From Paulinella micropora (lineage: Eukaryota > Cercozoa > Imbricatea > Euglyphida), in assembly GCA_009731375.1 (NCBI GenBank), contig BJOX01000081.1, forward strand, positions 773,021-837,020: 64,000 bases of DNA, in the 5' to 3' direction. This document shows positions 29,346 through 48,744 of this stretch, piece by piece. The position numbers were made by a program, and so were the translations under genes. A model generated the notes under the pieces. It made no database searches, had not been told where the DNA came from, and was given only the letters and a program-made list of their open reading frames with translations. Positions within the stretch are counted from its first letter, which is position 1; each line of letters opens with the position of its first letter.

Positions 29346-29394
29346 TTGGTTTCCTTGATTATCGATGGTGATTACTATATTCTCGGTCACCACT

Positions 29395-29500
29395 TACAAT
29401 TTGGTCGAATTTCCGGAAAAATAACGTCTTCGGCTCGCCAAATTTCACGCTGGTTACGGGCGAGTGGGGCCGTAAAACACGTGAAATTTGTGGCCTAGGC
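29395..29500. repeat. Diverged GC-rich hairpin repeat
   Basis: gccaaatttcacgctggtta and gtaaaacacgtgaaatttgt resemble the arms of the hairpin family but with many changes. Confidence 0.5.
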
Positions 29501-29504
29501 GCAA

Positions 29505-29720
29505 AATTCATGAGAAGGTCCTATTTCTTAAGCGCAATGAACAATGACTTCAAGCGCTTCGATCTCATTCATGTCTGCATCTACAGCCTATGTTATGGCT
29601 CATTAGAAAGCTCTTGATGAGAGCTTTCAAACGAGCCACTGCACACGCCCTCAAGATCAGAACCGGCTGAGAACGAAGAGTTTGAAATGATTGCTGATTG
29701 TGGTTAAGGACAAGGGACTT
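29505..29720. repeat. Foldback element, copy with both arms
   Basis: Left arm runs caatgacttcaagcgcttcg; right arm, read in reverse complement, is nearly the same; centre is gaaagctcttgatgagagct. About 215 bp, palindromic overall. Confidence 0.75.
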
Positions 29721-29784
29721 CTCATTGCGGGGTATCTACCTTATCAGGGAAAGCAGGGTCAGAAGAAACTATGCGTTCTTGAAG

Positions 29785-29950
29785 CTCCTATAGATAAAGA
29801 TATAGATATAGATATAGATATAGATATAGATATAGATATAGATATGGATATAGATATGGATATAGATATAGATATAGATTAGATATAGATATAGATATAC
29901 ATTATAGGTGTAGATTATACATATAGATTATAGATATAGATATAGATACC
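29785..29950 (+). repeat. (GATATA)n array
   Basis: Hexamer gatata with two gatatg variants and a degenerate 3' part. Confidence 0.9.
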
Positions 29951-29977
29951 TTGACTGTACGCGTATTATCTGCCCCA

Positions 29978-30042
29978 GCGAACGGTAAAGTTCCCTATCA
30001 AAGGTAGACGTATTAGATAGGTAGATAGATAGATAGATAGAC

Positions 30043-30081
<39 letters not shown>

Positions 30082-30121
30082 ACGGTAAAGTTACCTATCA
30101 AAGGTAGAGGTATTGGATAGG

Positions 30122-30165
<44 letters not shown>

Positions 30166-30357
30166 GGACGGGTGAGTGGGGGTCTTCATCGTGCACCTAG
30201 GCAGATAGACAGATTGGTAGGTAGGTAGGTTGGTAGGTTGGTAGGTTGGTAGGTAGGTTGGTAGGTAGGTAGGTATGTAGGTAGGTAGGTAGTGTTATCT
30301 GCGCAAGCGAACGGTAAAGTTCCCTATCAAAGGTAGAGGTATTAGATAGGTAGATAT

Positions 30358-30406
<49 letters not shown>

Positions 30407-30764
30407 ACGGTAAAGTTCCCTATCAAAGGTAGAGGTAATAGATAGGTAGATAGATAGATCGATAGATAGATAGATAGATAGATAGATAGAACGGTAAAGT
30501 TCCCTATCAAAGGTAGAGGTATTAGATAGGTAGATAGATAGATAGATAGATAGATAAGAGGACGGGTGAGTGGGGGTCTTCATCGTGCACCTAGGCAGAT
30601 AGACAGATTGGTAGGTAGGTAGGTTGGTAGGTAGGTTGGTAAGTAGGTAGGTAGGTTGGTAAGTAGGTAGGTAGGTAGGTAGGTATGCAGGTAGGTAGGT
30701 AGTGTTATCTGCGCAAGCGAACGGTAAAGTTCCCTATCAAAGGTAGAGGTATTAGATAGGTAGG

Positions 30765-30808
<44 letters not shown>

Positions 30809-30967
30809 GGACGGGTGAGTGGGGGTCTTCATCGTGCACCTAGGCAGATAGATAGATAGGTAGGTAGGTTGGTAGGTAGGTTGGTATGTAGGTAGGTAGG
30901 TAGGTAGGTAGGTAGGTAGGTAGGTAGGTAGGTAGGTAGCAGCGAACGGTAAAGTTCCCTATCAAAG

Positions 30968-30970
<3 letters not shown>
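29978..30970 (+). repeat. Higher-order repeat: fixed phrase alternating with GATA/GGTA arrays
   Basis: The ~40-bp phrase aacggtaaagttccctatca...aggtattagatagg occurs seven times (29982, 30081, 30310, 30407, 30489, 30720, 30946). gacgggtgagtgggggtctt...cacctaggcagatag occurs three times. Between them are variable gata and ggta arrays. Indicates unequal exchange or slippage of a composite unit. Confidence 0.85.
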
Positions 30971-31046
<76 letters not shown>

Positions 31047-31067
31047 CATTATTATTATTATTATTAC

Positions 31068-31127
<60 letters not shown>

Positions 31128-31150
31128 TATTATCATTAGTACTACTATTA
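30968..31150 (+). repeat. (ATT)n array
   Basis: About 50 att trimers with att>atc/act variants. Confidence 0.95.
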
Positions 31151-31174
31151 GTAATACTATTAGTGTTACTATTA

Positions 31175-32223
<1,049 letters not shown>

Positions 32224-32239
32224 TAAGTAAGCATACAGA

Positions 32240-32250
32240 ATAGTAAGTCG

Positions 32251-32296
<46 letters not shown>

Positions 32297-32804
32297 GAGT
32301 TAGTTAGTTATTTGGTTAGTTAGTTTTGCTTGTTTGTTAGTTATTATCCTCGTATCCAATAACACTCCACTCGCCCATATATCTAGAAGACATACCGAAT
32401 ATTTAGTTATTTAGTTAGTTAGTTAGTTAGTTATTTCGTTAGTTAGTTTTGTTTGTTTGTTTGTTATTTTCCTTGTATCCCATACACTCCACTCGCCCAT
32501 GTATCTACAAGACATACCGAATATTTAGTTAGTCAGATAGTTAGTTAGTTAGTTCGTTAGTTAGTTAGTTAGTTTGTTTGTTTGTTGTACTCCACTCGCC
32601 CAGACATCTAGAAGTATACAGAATAGTTAGTTAGTTAGTTAATTAGTTAGTTCGTTAGTTAGTTCATTAGTTAGTTCGTTAGTTAGTTCGTTAGTTAGTT
32701 AGCTAGTTCGTAAGTTACTTAGTGAGTTAGTTAGCTAGTGAGTTAGTTAGTTAGTTAGTCAGTTAGTTAGTTAGTTAGTTAGCTATTTCGTTAGTTAGTG
32801 AGTG

Positions 32805-32865
<61 letters not shown>

Positions 32866-32887
32866 ATTAGTTAGCTAGCTAGTTAGC

Positions 32888-32918
<31 letters not shown>

Positions 32919-33529
32919 CTAGTTAGTTAGTTAGTTAGTCAGTTAGATAGTTATTTAATTAGTTAGTTAGCTTGTCAGTTAGTTAGTTAGTTAGCTAGTT
33001 AGTTAGTTAGCTTGTTAGTTAGTTAGTTAAGTAGTTAGTTAGTTAGTTGGTTAGCTTGTTAGTTAGTTCGTTCGTTCGTTCGTTAGTTAGTTAGTTAGTT
33101 AGTCAGTTAGTCAGTTAGCTTGTTAGTTAGTTCGTTAGTTAGTTCGGTAGTTAGTTAGTTAGTTAGTTAGATAGTTAGTTAGTTAGCTAGTTAGTTAGTT
33201 AGTTAGTGAGTTAGTTAGTTTGCTATTTAGTTAAGTAGTTAGTTAGGTTGTTAGTTAGTTCGTTAGTTAGTTCGTTAGTTAGTTCGTTAGTTAGTTAGTT
33301 AGTTAGTTAGTTAGCTAGTTAGCTAGTTAGTTAGTTAGTTAGTTAGTTTGCTATTTAGTTAATTAGTTAGTTAGGTTGTTAGTCAGTTCGTTAGTTAGTT
33401 AGTCGGTTAGTTAGCTTGTTAGTTAGTTCGTTAGTTAGTTCGTTAGTTAATTAGTTAGTTAGTTAGTTAGTTAGTTAGCTAGCTTGTTAGTTAGTTCGAT
33501 AGTTAGTTAGTTAGTTCGTTAGTTAGTTC

Positions 33530-33560
<31 letters not shown>

Positions 33561-33581
33561 CGTTAGTTAGTTAGTTAGTTG

Positions 33582-33616
<35 letters not shown>

Positions 33617-33621
33617 CGTTC

Positions 33622-33658
<37 letters not shown>

Positions 33659-33877
33659 CTTGTTAGTTAGTTCGTTAGTTAGTTAGTTAGTTAGTTAGTT
33701 AGCTAGCTTGTTAGTTAGTTTGTTAGTTCGTTAGTTAGTTAGTTACTTAGTTCGTGAGTTAGTTAGTTCGTTCGTTAGTTAGTTAGTTAGTTTGTTAGTT
33801 AGTTAGTTAGTTAGTTTGTTAGTTAGTTAGTCAGTTAGTCAGTTAGTTAGTTAGTTAGTTAGTTCGTTCGTTCGTTC

Positions 33878-33912
<35 letters not shown>

Positions 33913-34010
33913 CGTTAGTTAGTCAGTTAGTCAGTTAGTCAATTAGTTAGTTAGTTAGTTAGTTAGTTAGCTAGCTAGCTTGTTAGTTCGTTAGTTTGTT
34001 CGTTAGTTAA
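32240..34010 (+). repeat. (TTAG)n array, ~1.77 kb
   Basis: Long imperfect ttag array; variants ttcg, ctag and tcag recur periodically. At its start three unique phrases containing ccactcgccca and atctagaag are spaced ~120 bp apart. Confidence 0.95.
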
Positions 34011-34014
34011 ACAC

Positions 34015-34610
34015 ACAAACACACACACACACACATCCACATCCACATCCACATCCACATACACATACACATGCACATACATACATACACATACACATAC
34101 ACACATACCAGCTAGCTGGGCTGAATATCCTTCATATGTACATACATACATACATATACATACATACATACATACATACATACATACATAACAAAAAATA
34201 ACATAACATAACATAACATAACATAACATAACACAACACAACACAACACAACACAACATAACACAACATAACATAACATACCATAACATACCATAACATA
34301 ACATAACATAACATAACATAACGTAACATATCATATCATATCATATCATATCATATCATAACATAACATAACATAACATAACATATCATATCATATCATA
34401 ACATATAACATAACATAACATATCATATCATATCATATCATAACATAACATATCATAACATATCATATCATATCATATCATAACATAACATAACATATCA
34501 TATCATATCACATAACATAACATAACATAACATAACATATCATATCATATCATATCATAACATAACACACCATAACATAACATAACAAAACAGACATAAC
34601 ATAACATACA
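34015..34610 (-). repeat. (CA)n, (CATA)n, then (AACAT)n/(ATCAT)n
   Basis: Short CA and catcca blocks, cataca tetramers, and ~400 bp of aacat/atcat pentamers. A unique phrase at 34104-34135 (accagctagctgggctga, tatccttc) belongs to the tail family also at 34755-34830. Confidence 0.9.
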
Positions 34611-34614
34611 TACA

Positions 34615-34859
34615 TACAGTAATAGTAATAGTAATAGTAATAGTAATAGTAGTAGTAATAGTATAGTAATAGTAATAGTAATAGTAATAGTAATAGTAAT
34701 AGTAATAGTGGTGGTGATAGTGATAGTAGTAGTAGTAGTAATAGAAATAGTAATACACACATACAGTATACCAGCTAGCGTCGCTGAGTATCCTTCCTCG
34801 CTCGCCGTACAAACCTCGGGTGCCCTTCAAATAAAATGAGTAATGATAATAGTAATAGT

Positions 34860-34927
<68 letters not shown>

Positions 34928-35465
34928 ATAGTAATAGTAATAGTGATAGTAATAGTAGTAATAGTAGTAGTAATAGTAATAGTAATAGTAATAGTAATAG
35001 TAATAGTAATAGTGATAGTGATAGTAATAGTAGTAGTAATAGTAGTAGTAATAGTAATAGTAATAGTAATAGTAATAGTAGTAGTAATAGTAGTAGTAAT
35101 AGTAGTAGTAATGGTAATAGTAATAGTAGTAGTAGTAATAGTAATAGTAATAGTAATAGTAATAGAAGTAATAGTAATAGTAATAGTAATAGTAATAGTA
35201 GTAGTAGTAGTAATAGTAATAGTAATAGTAATAGTAATAGTAATAGTAATAGTAGTAGTAATAGTAATAGTAATACTAATAGTAATAGTAATAGTAATAG
35301 TAATAGTAATAGTAGTAGTAGTAGTAGCAGTACTAGAACTAGTACTAGTAATAGTAATAGTAATAGTAATAGTAATAGTAATAGTAATAGTAATAGTAGT
35401 AGTAATAGTAGTGGTAATAGTGATAGTAATAGTAATAGTAATAGTAATAGTAATAGTAATAGTAA

Positions 35466-35503
<38 letters not shown>

Positions 35504-35772
35504 CTAGTACTAGTACTAGTACTAGTACTAGTAATAGTAATAGTAATAGTAATAGTAGTAGTAATAGTAGTGGTAATAGTAATAGTAATAGTAATAGTAA
35601 TAGTAATAGTAATGGTAATAGTAGTAATAGTTATAATAGTAGTAACAGTAATAGTAACAGTAATAGTAACAGTGATAGTAACAGCAATAGTAATAGTAAC
35701 AGTAATAGTAATAGTAATAGTAATAGTAATAGTAATAGTAATACAAACCTCGGGCGCCCTTCAAACACAATG
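34615..35772 (+). repeat. (AGT)n/(AGTAAT)n arrays
   Basis: 34615-34750 and 34855-35742 are tri/hexanucleotide arrays; a segment around 35320-35400 is repeated near 35480-35560 (tagtactagtactag). Ends in aaacctcgggcgcccttc. Confidence 0.95.
34755..34835 (-). repeat. Short tail-type repeat next to AGT arrays
   Basis: accagctagcgtcgctgagt, tatccttcct and acaaacctcgggtgcccttc. Partial copies at 34104-34135 and 35742-35772 also adjoin microsatellites. Looks like a retroposon 3' end. Confidence 0.55.
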
Positions 35773-36013
35773 AGTGTGTGTAGATACGTATAAAACAATT
35801 TGTGTGTAGATGTTTATTTTATTTCGTTTATGACCCCCCCCCCCCCAAAAAACACACACACACTTTTTTTTTTTTATTGTCTTGAATGTCAACAACGATA
35901 TTAATACTCAAGTCCGACCCGAATACCGGTAGATCCGGATCGTATTGCTGCTTGTTACAGGCCACTGATGCTTAACCGTCCGTGATGAAAGCTCAACNNN
36001 NNNNNNNAGAGGG

Positions 36014-36080
<67 letters not shown>

Positions 36081-36484
36081 AAAGAAAGAAAAGAAAGAAA
36101 AGAAAAGAAAAGAAAGAAAAGAAAGAAAAGAAAAAAAGAAAGGAAAGAAAGAAAGAAAGACATACAGAAAGGAAGAAAGGAAGAAAGAAAGGAAAAAAGA
36201 AAGAAAGAAAGACAGAAAGAAAGACAGAAAGAAAGGCAGAAAGAAAGACAGAACGCCTCAAAGAAAGAAAGAAAGAAAGAAAGAAATGTGAGCGTGGGGG
36301 TGGAGGGGAACATGAAAGCGGGTGTGCCAGCGACGTCATAGAGTGTATCATCCCCCGACTACACAACAAAACAGACGTTAATTACGTTACATTTGTTGTC
36401 CACAAAATTAAAATTTAGCCCAAAAATTCCCCGTATTTACGTGTTGGCCGAAAAGTGAGGCGGCCGAAATTTTTTACTATTCCT
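35773..36484. repeat. Short unique DNA, poly(C), gap, (GA)/(GAAA) block
   Basis: 13-bp C run near 35835; unique 35880-35997; 10-N gap 35998-36007; purine tract 36008-36290; unique 36291-36484 with nothing recognised. Confidence 0.8.
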
Positions 36485-36700
36485 GAGAAGTTCCTTGTCC
36501 TTAAGTGCAACGAACAATGACTTCAAGCGCTTCGATCTCAGTCAAAGTTTGCATCTACAGCCTGTGTTATGGCTCATTAGAAAGCTCTATCAAGAGCTTT
36601 CAAACGAGCCACTACACACGCCCTCAAGATCAGAACCGGCTGAGAACGAAGCGTTTGAAGTCATTGCTCATTGTGGTTAAGGACAAGGAACTTTTCAGAT
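36485..36700. repeat. Foldback element, best copy
   Basis: Arms caatgacttcaagcgcttcg and, reversed, caatgacttcaaacgcttcg; outer ends gttccttgtccttaa on both sides; centre aaagctctatcaagagcttt is a perfect palindrome apart from its middle. About 215 bp. Confidence 0.8.
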
Positions 36701-36785
36701 TCACCTCCAGACTGCACAAAAAACACATCCTTGGGAATTCACGCGCAAAATTTTGGCGGAAAGTAAATAAGGACAAGTAGATTGT

Positions 36786-36992
36786 GCCACGTGATTTTAC
36801 CGGCAGGAAACGGCTGCAGCCCAGGTCGGCCCATCGAATTCGTCGCGCGGAATTTCCGTGAAAAATTTGGCCAAGATAAAGAATAATACATCTGAGATTT
36901 TTGCTGCCAAGTGATTTTACCGGCAGGAAACAGCTGCAGCCCCATGCTGCAACAGTGCGTCAAGGTCACAGAGATAGATAGATAGGTAGGTT

Positions 36993-37026
<34 letters not shown>

Positions 37027-37399
37027 CAGATAGATAGATAGATAGATAGGTCGGCCCATCAGAATTTCTGTGAAAGTTTTGGCCAAAATCAAGAATAATA
37101 CATCTGAGATTTTTGCTGCCACGTGATTTTACCGGCCAGGAAACGGCTGCAGCCCAGGGTCGGCACATTAAAAAAAAAATATATCGGAAATTCTCGCAAA
37201 AGTTTCGCGGAAATGAATAAGACCATGAAATTTTGGTCACGTGTTTTGCTGGCAGGAAACGGCTACAGCCCAGGTCCCGGCCGATCGAATTTCGTCGCGC
37301 GGATATCCCTCGAAAATTTGGCCAAAATAAATAATAAATACATCCGAGATATCTTTGCTGCCATGTGATTTTTTTGTCTGTCACGTCTTTTTACCGGCA

Positions 37400-37490
<91 letters not shown>

Positions 37491-37586
37491 AGCTGCAGCC
37501 TAGAACGGCCTATCGAATTTCGTCGCGCGGAATTCCCGCGAAACTTTGGCCAAAATAAGTAATAAACACATCTGGGATATTTTTGG
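36786..37586 (-). repeat. Tandem copies of a kinase exon end plus intron start (~120-bp unit)
   Basis: Five decayed units beginning near 36786, 36907, 37119, 37237 and 37361. Each has cacgtgattttaccggcagg, aaacggctgcagcccaggtc and a variable tail cagaataatacatctgaga. On the minus strand each corresponds to the last codons of the kinase exon at 37588-37705 followed by GTAAAATCACGTGG. GATA (36974-37048) and TAA (37401-37488) arrays interrupt two units. Confidence 0.75.
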
Positions 37587-37587
37587 C

Positions 37588-37705
37588 CACGTGATTTACC
37601 GGCAAGAAACGGCTGCAGCCTAGGTCGGCCAGTCGAATCTCGTCGCGCGCTGTGAGCAGGATGTTGGACGGTTTCACATCGCGGTGGACCACCCCGACCT
37701 AAGCA
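37588..37705 (-). CDS. Protein-kinase exon fragment (catalytic loop)
   Basis: Minus-strand reading gives VVHRDVKPSNILL, TARDEIRLADLGCSRFLP: the HRDxKxxN catalytic loop and a DLG variant of the DFG magnesium-binding motif. The 5' side is preceded by a plausible acceptor (ggtgtgcttag); the 3' side by a GT donor (cgtttcttgccg/gtaaatc). The rest of a kinase domain is not found nearby, so this is a stray exon or part of a large intron-rich or broken gene. Its end is multiplied in the neighbouring tandem repeat. Confidence 0.7.
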
Positions 37706-37744
37706 CACCATAACCAAAGCCAGCCCAGTCAAAAAAGACACGTG

Positions 37745-38092
37745 CTTACAAGAACAGCAAACAACAACAACAACAACAACAACAAACAACAAGAATAACA
37801 ACAACAACAACAACAACAAAGTTATTCCCCGTGAAAATGAGGCGCGCAAATATATATATGCATATATATATATATATATACTTAAGATATGGCGGTCAGG
37901 TATATAGGTAGGGAAGTAGATATATATATATAGGTAGGTAGATAGGTAGATAGATAGATAAATAGATAGATAGATATAGATAGATATATAGATAGATAGA
38001 TAGACAGATAGATAGATAGATAGATAGGTAGGTAGGTAGATAGTTAGATAGATAGTTAGATAGGTAGATAGATAGGTAGGTAGGTAGGTAGG

Positions 38093-38133
<41 letters not shown>

Positions 38134-38134
38134 G

Positions 38135-38168
<34 letters not shown>

Positions 38169-38197
38169 TATATAGATAGATAGATAGTTAGATAGAT

Positions 38198-38250
<53 letters not shown>

Positions 38251-38380
38251 TATAGATGACCTCATGCAATCGCCTAAGCCCTGTAGCTAATTGCTTGAAA
38301 TAACTGCGCAACAACAAAAACAACAACAAAAACAACAACAACAACAATAACAGCAACAACAACAACAACAACAACAACAA

Positions 38381-38476
<96 letters not shown>

Positions 38477-38486
38477 NNNNNNNNNN

Positions 38487-38529
<43 letters not shown>

Positions 38530-38603
38530 AAAAAAGAAAAAAATATGATAAAAATATGCCATGACGTGATGTGATGTGAGATGCGATGTGATGTCAAGTT
38601 GGC

Positions 38604-38666
<63 letters not shown>

Positions 38667-38740
38667 GATGCAACATAACATGATATATAACATCACGTAA
38701 ACATAACATAAATGCACGATGTCGTGTAATGTTGCATATG
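37745..38740. repeat. (CAA)n, GATA/GACA mosaic, poly(A) with gap, GATA
   Basis: CAA 37760-37822 and 38309-38382; gata/gaca/ggta 37900-38258; poly(A) 38383-38516 broken by 10 N at 38477-38486; gata 38603-38668. Only short unique pieces lie between. Confidence 0.92.
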
Positions 38741-38754
38741 TGCATAAATTATTT

Positions 38755-41455
<2,701 letters not shown>

Positions 41456-41456
<1 letters not shown>

Positions 41457-41955
41457 AGTGTCACTGACCCTCCCTTGGGCTTGGTTTTTTGAAATGGGTG
41501 CCATCTGTCGACAGACAGATAATTAGGGGATGGTGTGGGTTTGCTGGGCCCGTGGTGGGGTGCCTTATGTGTGCCTAGCCATACGCCTATAAGTCACATG
41601 CCGAAATAGCGACGGGAAGCACAATCCTGTTCCCTCAGGGTGCCCTTTCTCGCTTGTTGAGCCCGGAATAAAACCCACAGTGCTCTGTCGGTTTATACTA
41701 GACTGTCGAACAGTCTCGAAACTCCATCTGCTTACTGGGTCCTCTGTAATGGAGGTGGGAGCTCGTTCTGCAAGGGGCGCTTATGGAACGAGCCCTGGCC
41801 CCGCCTGGTACTAGGGAGCTTTGGTATCGCCTGTATCAGTCCCTTCCGTGCAAACATCACGGCTTAGCTGGGCATCGGGTTAATACTTTACCCACAGACT
41901 TCCTTGGTTGACGAAATCAGAAGCTCCTTTTTTCTGACAATAGTCGATATCTCAT
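41456..41955 (+). repeat. Dispersed retroposon 3'-end repeat, copy 1
   Basis: About 500 bp of unique GC-balanced sequence from gtgtcactgaccctccct to gtcgatatctcatctatc, running without a break into a CTAT array. Copies at 47771-48192, 53566-54060 and 54106-54182. No coding frame. The end cgatatctcatctatc resembles the end of the LINE at 58580. Interpreted as the 3' part of a LINE-like element with an (ATCT)n tail. Confidence 0.8.
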
Positions 41956-45220
<3,265 letters not shown>

Positions 45221-45354
45221 TGTATGCCCACCGCAAACACCGCTAAATTTTCTGGGAAAACCACCGCAAACACTGCTAAATTTTCCGGAAAACCACCCAC
45301 CACAAATAAAGGCGAAATTCCGCTGGCTTTTGCCTCCCCGTCTTAGTTGCGAAG

Positions 45355-45386
<32 letters not shown>

Positions 45387-45540
45387 ANNNNNNNNNNNNN
45401 NNNNNNNNNNNACCCCCCCCCCCCCCCCCCCCCCCAAAAAAAAGGGAAAAAATTGCGATAGCGTTCCGCGGCGGGAAAATTGGCAATAAAGCTGTTCCGG
45501 ACCGGTTTTGCGATGGAGGGCCACCCGGACTCGCGCGGAC
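45221..45540. repeat. Short unique DNA and poly(C) with 24-N gap
   Basis: caccgcaaacaccgctaaat is repeated at 45262 with small changes. A C run (>30) flanks the gap 45388-45411. No gene supported. Confidence 0.75.
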
Positions 45541-45690
45541 AGGCCTACATACATACATACACACATAGATACATACACACGTACATACATTCACACATAC
45601 ATACACACATGTACATACATACATGCATACATAAATACATACATAAATACATACATAAATACATACATAAATACATACATACATACATAC
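45541..45690 (+). repeat. (CATA)n array
   Basis: catacata tetramers with cacac variants. Confidence 0.95.
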
Positions 45691-45699
45691 CTTTGGCGA

Positions 45700-46040
45700 G
45701 CAACTGACCCATTTTATATTCCTATATAGAGAGATAAAAAGATGAATGAATATTGCTACTAATATAGGCTAATCGATGAATGATATATTGATACTAATGG
45801 ACAGGCCTTTATATATATATATATATATATATATATTCCTATATAGAGATAATAAAAGATGAATGAATATTGCTACTAATATAGGCTAAAAGATGAATGA
45901 TATATTGATACTAATGGACAGGCCTTTATATATATATATATATATATATCTTCCTATATAGAGATAATAAAAGAAGGAATGAATATTGCTACTAATATAG
46001 GCTAATCGATGAATGATATATTGATACTAATGGACAGGCC

Positions 46041-46077
<37 letters not shown>

Positions 46078-46202
46078 TCCTATATAGAGAGATAAAAAGA
46101 TGAATGAATATTGCTACTAATATAGGCTAAAAGATGAATGATATATTGATGCTAATGGACAAGACTTTGTATATTCATATATAGAGATAATAAAGATGAA
46201 TG

Positions 46203-46238
<36 letters not shown>

Positions 46239-46880
46239 TTGATACTAATATAAAGAAGGCCTTTGGGGAGCAACTGACCAATTTTATATTCCTACATAGA
46301 GAGATAAAAAGATGAATGAATATTGCTACTAATATAGGCTAAAAGATGAATGATATATTGATACTAATGGACAGGCCTTTTGATATTCCTATAAAGAGAT
46401 AATAAAATATATATGTATATGTATATGTATAAGTATATGTATATGTATAAGTATATGTATATGTATATGTATATATTATATGTATATGTACATATATATG
46501 TTCTATGAATATGTATATGTTATATGTATATATTATATGTATATGTGTATTGGTGTCTATATGTTATATGAATATGTATATGTAGATGTAGATGTTATAT
46601 GCTATACGTAGATATAGTTATAGTTAAAGATGAATGGAATATTGATACTAATATAAAGATAGATAGATAGATATATAGGTAGATAGATAGATAATATTGA
46701 TACTAATATAAAGAAGGCCTTTGGCGAGCAACTGACCAATTTCATATTCCTATAGAGAGAGATAAAAAGATAAATGAATATTCCTACTAATATAGGCTAA
46801 AAGATGAATGATATATTGATACTAATGGACAGGCCTTTGGATATTCCTATATAGAGATAATAAAAGATGAATGGAATATT
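45700..46880 (+). repeat. AT-rich satellite, ~115-125 bp unit
   Basis: Seven or so units containing attcctatatagagataata, gaatgaatattgctactaat, ataggctaa, gatatattgatactaatgga and caggccttt; TA and GATA tracts of different length lie at the unit joints. Block 46400-46620 is replaced by tatatg-type repeats. Confidence 0.85.
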
Positions 46881-46986
46881 GATAGATAGATAGATAGATA
46901 GATAGGTAGGTAGGAAAATAGACAGATAGACAGATAGATAGATAGATAGATAGATAGATAGGTAGGTAGGTAGGTAGGTAGGTAGG

Positions 46987-47025
<39 letters not shown>

Positions 47026-47066
47026 GTAGATAGGTAGGTAGGTAGGTAGGTAGGTAGGTAGATAGG

Positions 47067-47107
<41 letters not shown>

Positions 47108-47116
47108 GGATAGATG

Positions 47117-47162
<46 letters not shown>

Positions 47163-47177
47163 AGATAGTTAGATAGT

Positions 47178-47214
<37 letters not shown>

Positions 47215-47227
47215 GGATAGATGGATG

Positions 47228-47260
<33 letters not shown>

Positions 47261-47297
47261 GTAGGTAGGTAGGTAGGTAGGTAGGTAGGTAGGAAGG

Positions 47298-47358
<61 letters not shown>

Positions 47359-47477
47359 TGATAGATAGATGGATAGATGGATAGATAGATAGATAGATAG
47401 ATAGATAGGTAGGTAGGTAGGTAGGTAGGTAGGTAGATAGGTAGATAGATAGATAGATAGATAGATAGATATGGATG

Positions 47478-47514
<37 letters not shown>

Positions 47515-47558
47515 CTAGATAGCTAGAAGATAGTTAGTTAGTTAGATAGATAGATAGG

Positions 47559-47595
<37 letters not shown>

Positions 47596-47620
47596 GGATG
47601 GATGGATGGATGGATGGATG

Positions 47621-47665
<45 letters not shown>

Positions 47666-47677
47666 ACAGATAGATAA

Positions 47678-47737
<60 letters not shown>

Positions 47738-47770
47738 GTAGGTAGGTAAATAGATAGATAGATAGATAGA
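46881..47770 (+). repeat. GATA/GGTA tetramer array
   Basis: About 890 bp of near-pure tetramers with ggat and tagt variants. Confidence 0.97.
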
Positions 47771-48192
47771 TGAGATATCGACTAATGTCAGAAAAAAGGA
47801 GCTTCTGATTTCGTCAACCAAGGAAGTCTGTGAATAAAGTATTAACCCGATGCCCAGCTAAGCCGTGATGTTTGCACGGAAGGGACTGATACAGGCGATA
47901 CCAAATCTCCCTAGTACCAGGCGGGGCCAGGGCTCGTTCCATAAGCGCCCCTTGCAGAACGAGCTCCCACCTCCATTACAGAGGACCCAGTAAGCAGATG
48001 GAGTTTCGAGACTGTTCGACAGTCTAGTATAAACCGACAGAGCACTGTGGGTTTTATTCCGGGCTCAACAAGCGAGAAAGGGCACCCTGAGGGAACAGGA
48101 TTGTGATTCCCGTCGCTATTTCGGCATGTGACTTATAGGCGTATGGCTAGGCACACATAAGGCACCCACCACGGGCCCAGCACACCCACACC
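47771..48192 (-). repeat. Dispersed retroposon 3'-end repeat, copy 2 (5'-truncated)
   Basis: Reverse orientation: its tail end tgagatatcgactaatgtca follows GATA tetramers and its other end breaks off at cacacccacacca, short of copies 1 and 3. Confidence 0.8.
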
Positions 48193-48194
48193 AA

Positions 48195-48246
<52 letters not shown>

Positions 48247-48274
48247 GTAGTTAGGTAGGTAGGTAAATAGATAG

Positions 48275-48305
<31 letters not shown>

Positions 48306-48327
48306 GGTAGGTAAATAGATAGATAGG

Positions 48328-48360
<33 letters not shown>

Positions 48361-48361
48361 G

Positions 48362-48400
<39 letters not shown>

Positions 48401-48457
48401 GGATAGTTAGATAGGTAGATAAATGTAAGGACAGGCTCTTACGCAAGAAATTGGCCC

Positions 48458-48520
<63 letters not shown>

Positions 48521-48549
48521 CATCCATCCATCCATCCATCCATCCATCC

Positions 48550-48636
<87 letters not shown>

Positions 48637-48682
48637 CACCCACCCACCCACCCACCCACCCACCTACCTACCTACCTACCTA

Positions 48683-48743
<61 letters not shown>

Positions 48744-48744
48744 A

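Noticed and set aside
32240-34010. Telomere or interstitial telomeric repeat
   Set aside because: Unit is TTAG, not TTAGG or TTAGGG, and the array is internal; 25362-25815 is only telomere-like in part of its unit.
34843-35793. 316-codon Ser/Asn repeat frame
   Set aside because: Pure translation of AGT/AGTAAT microsatellite; no start context or non-repeat domain.
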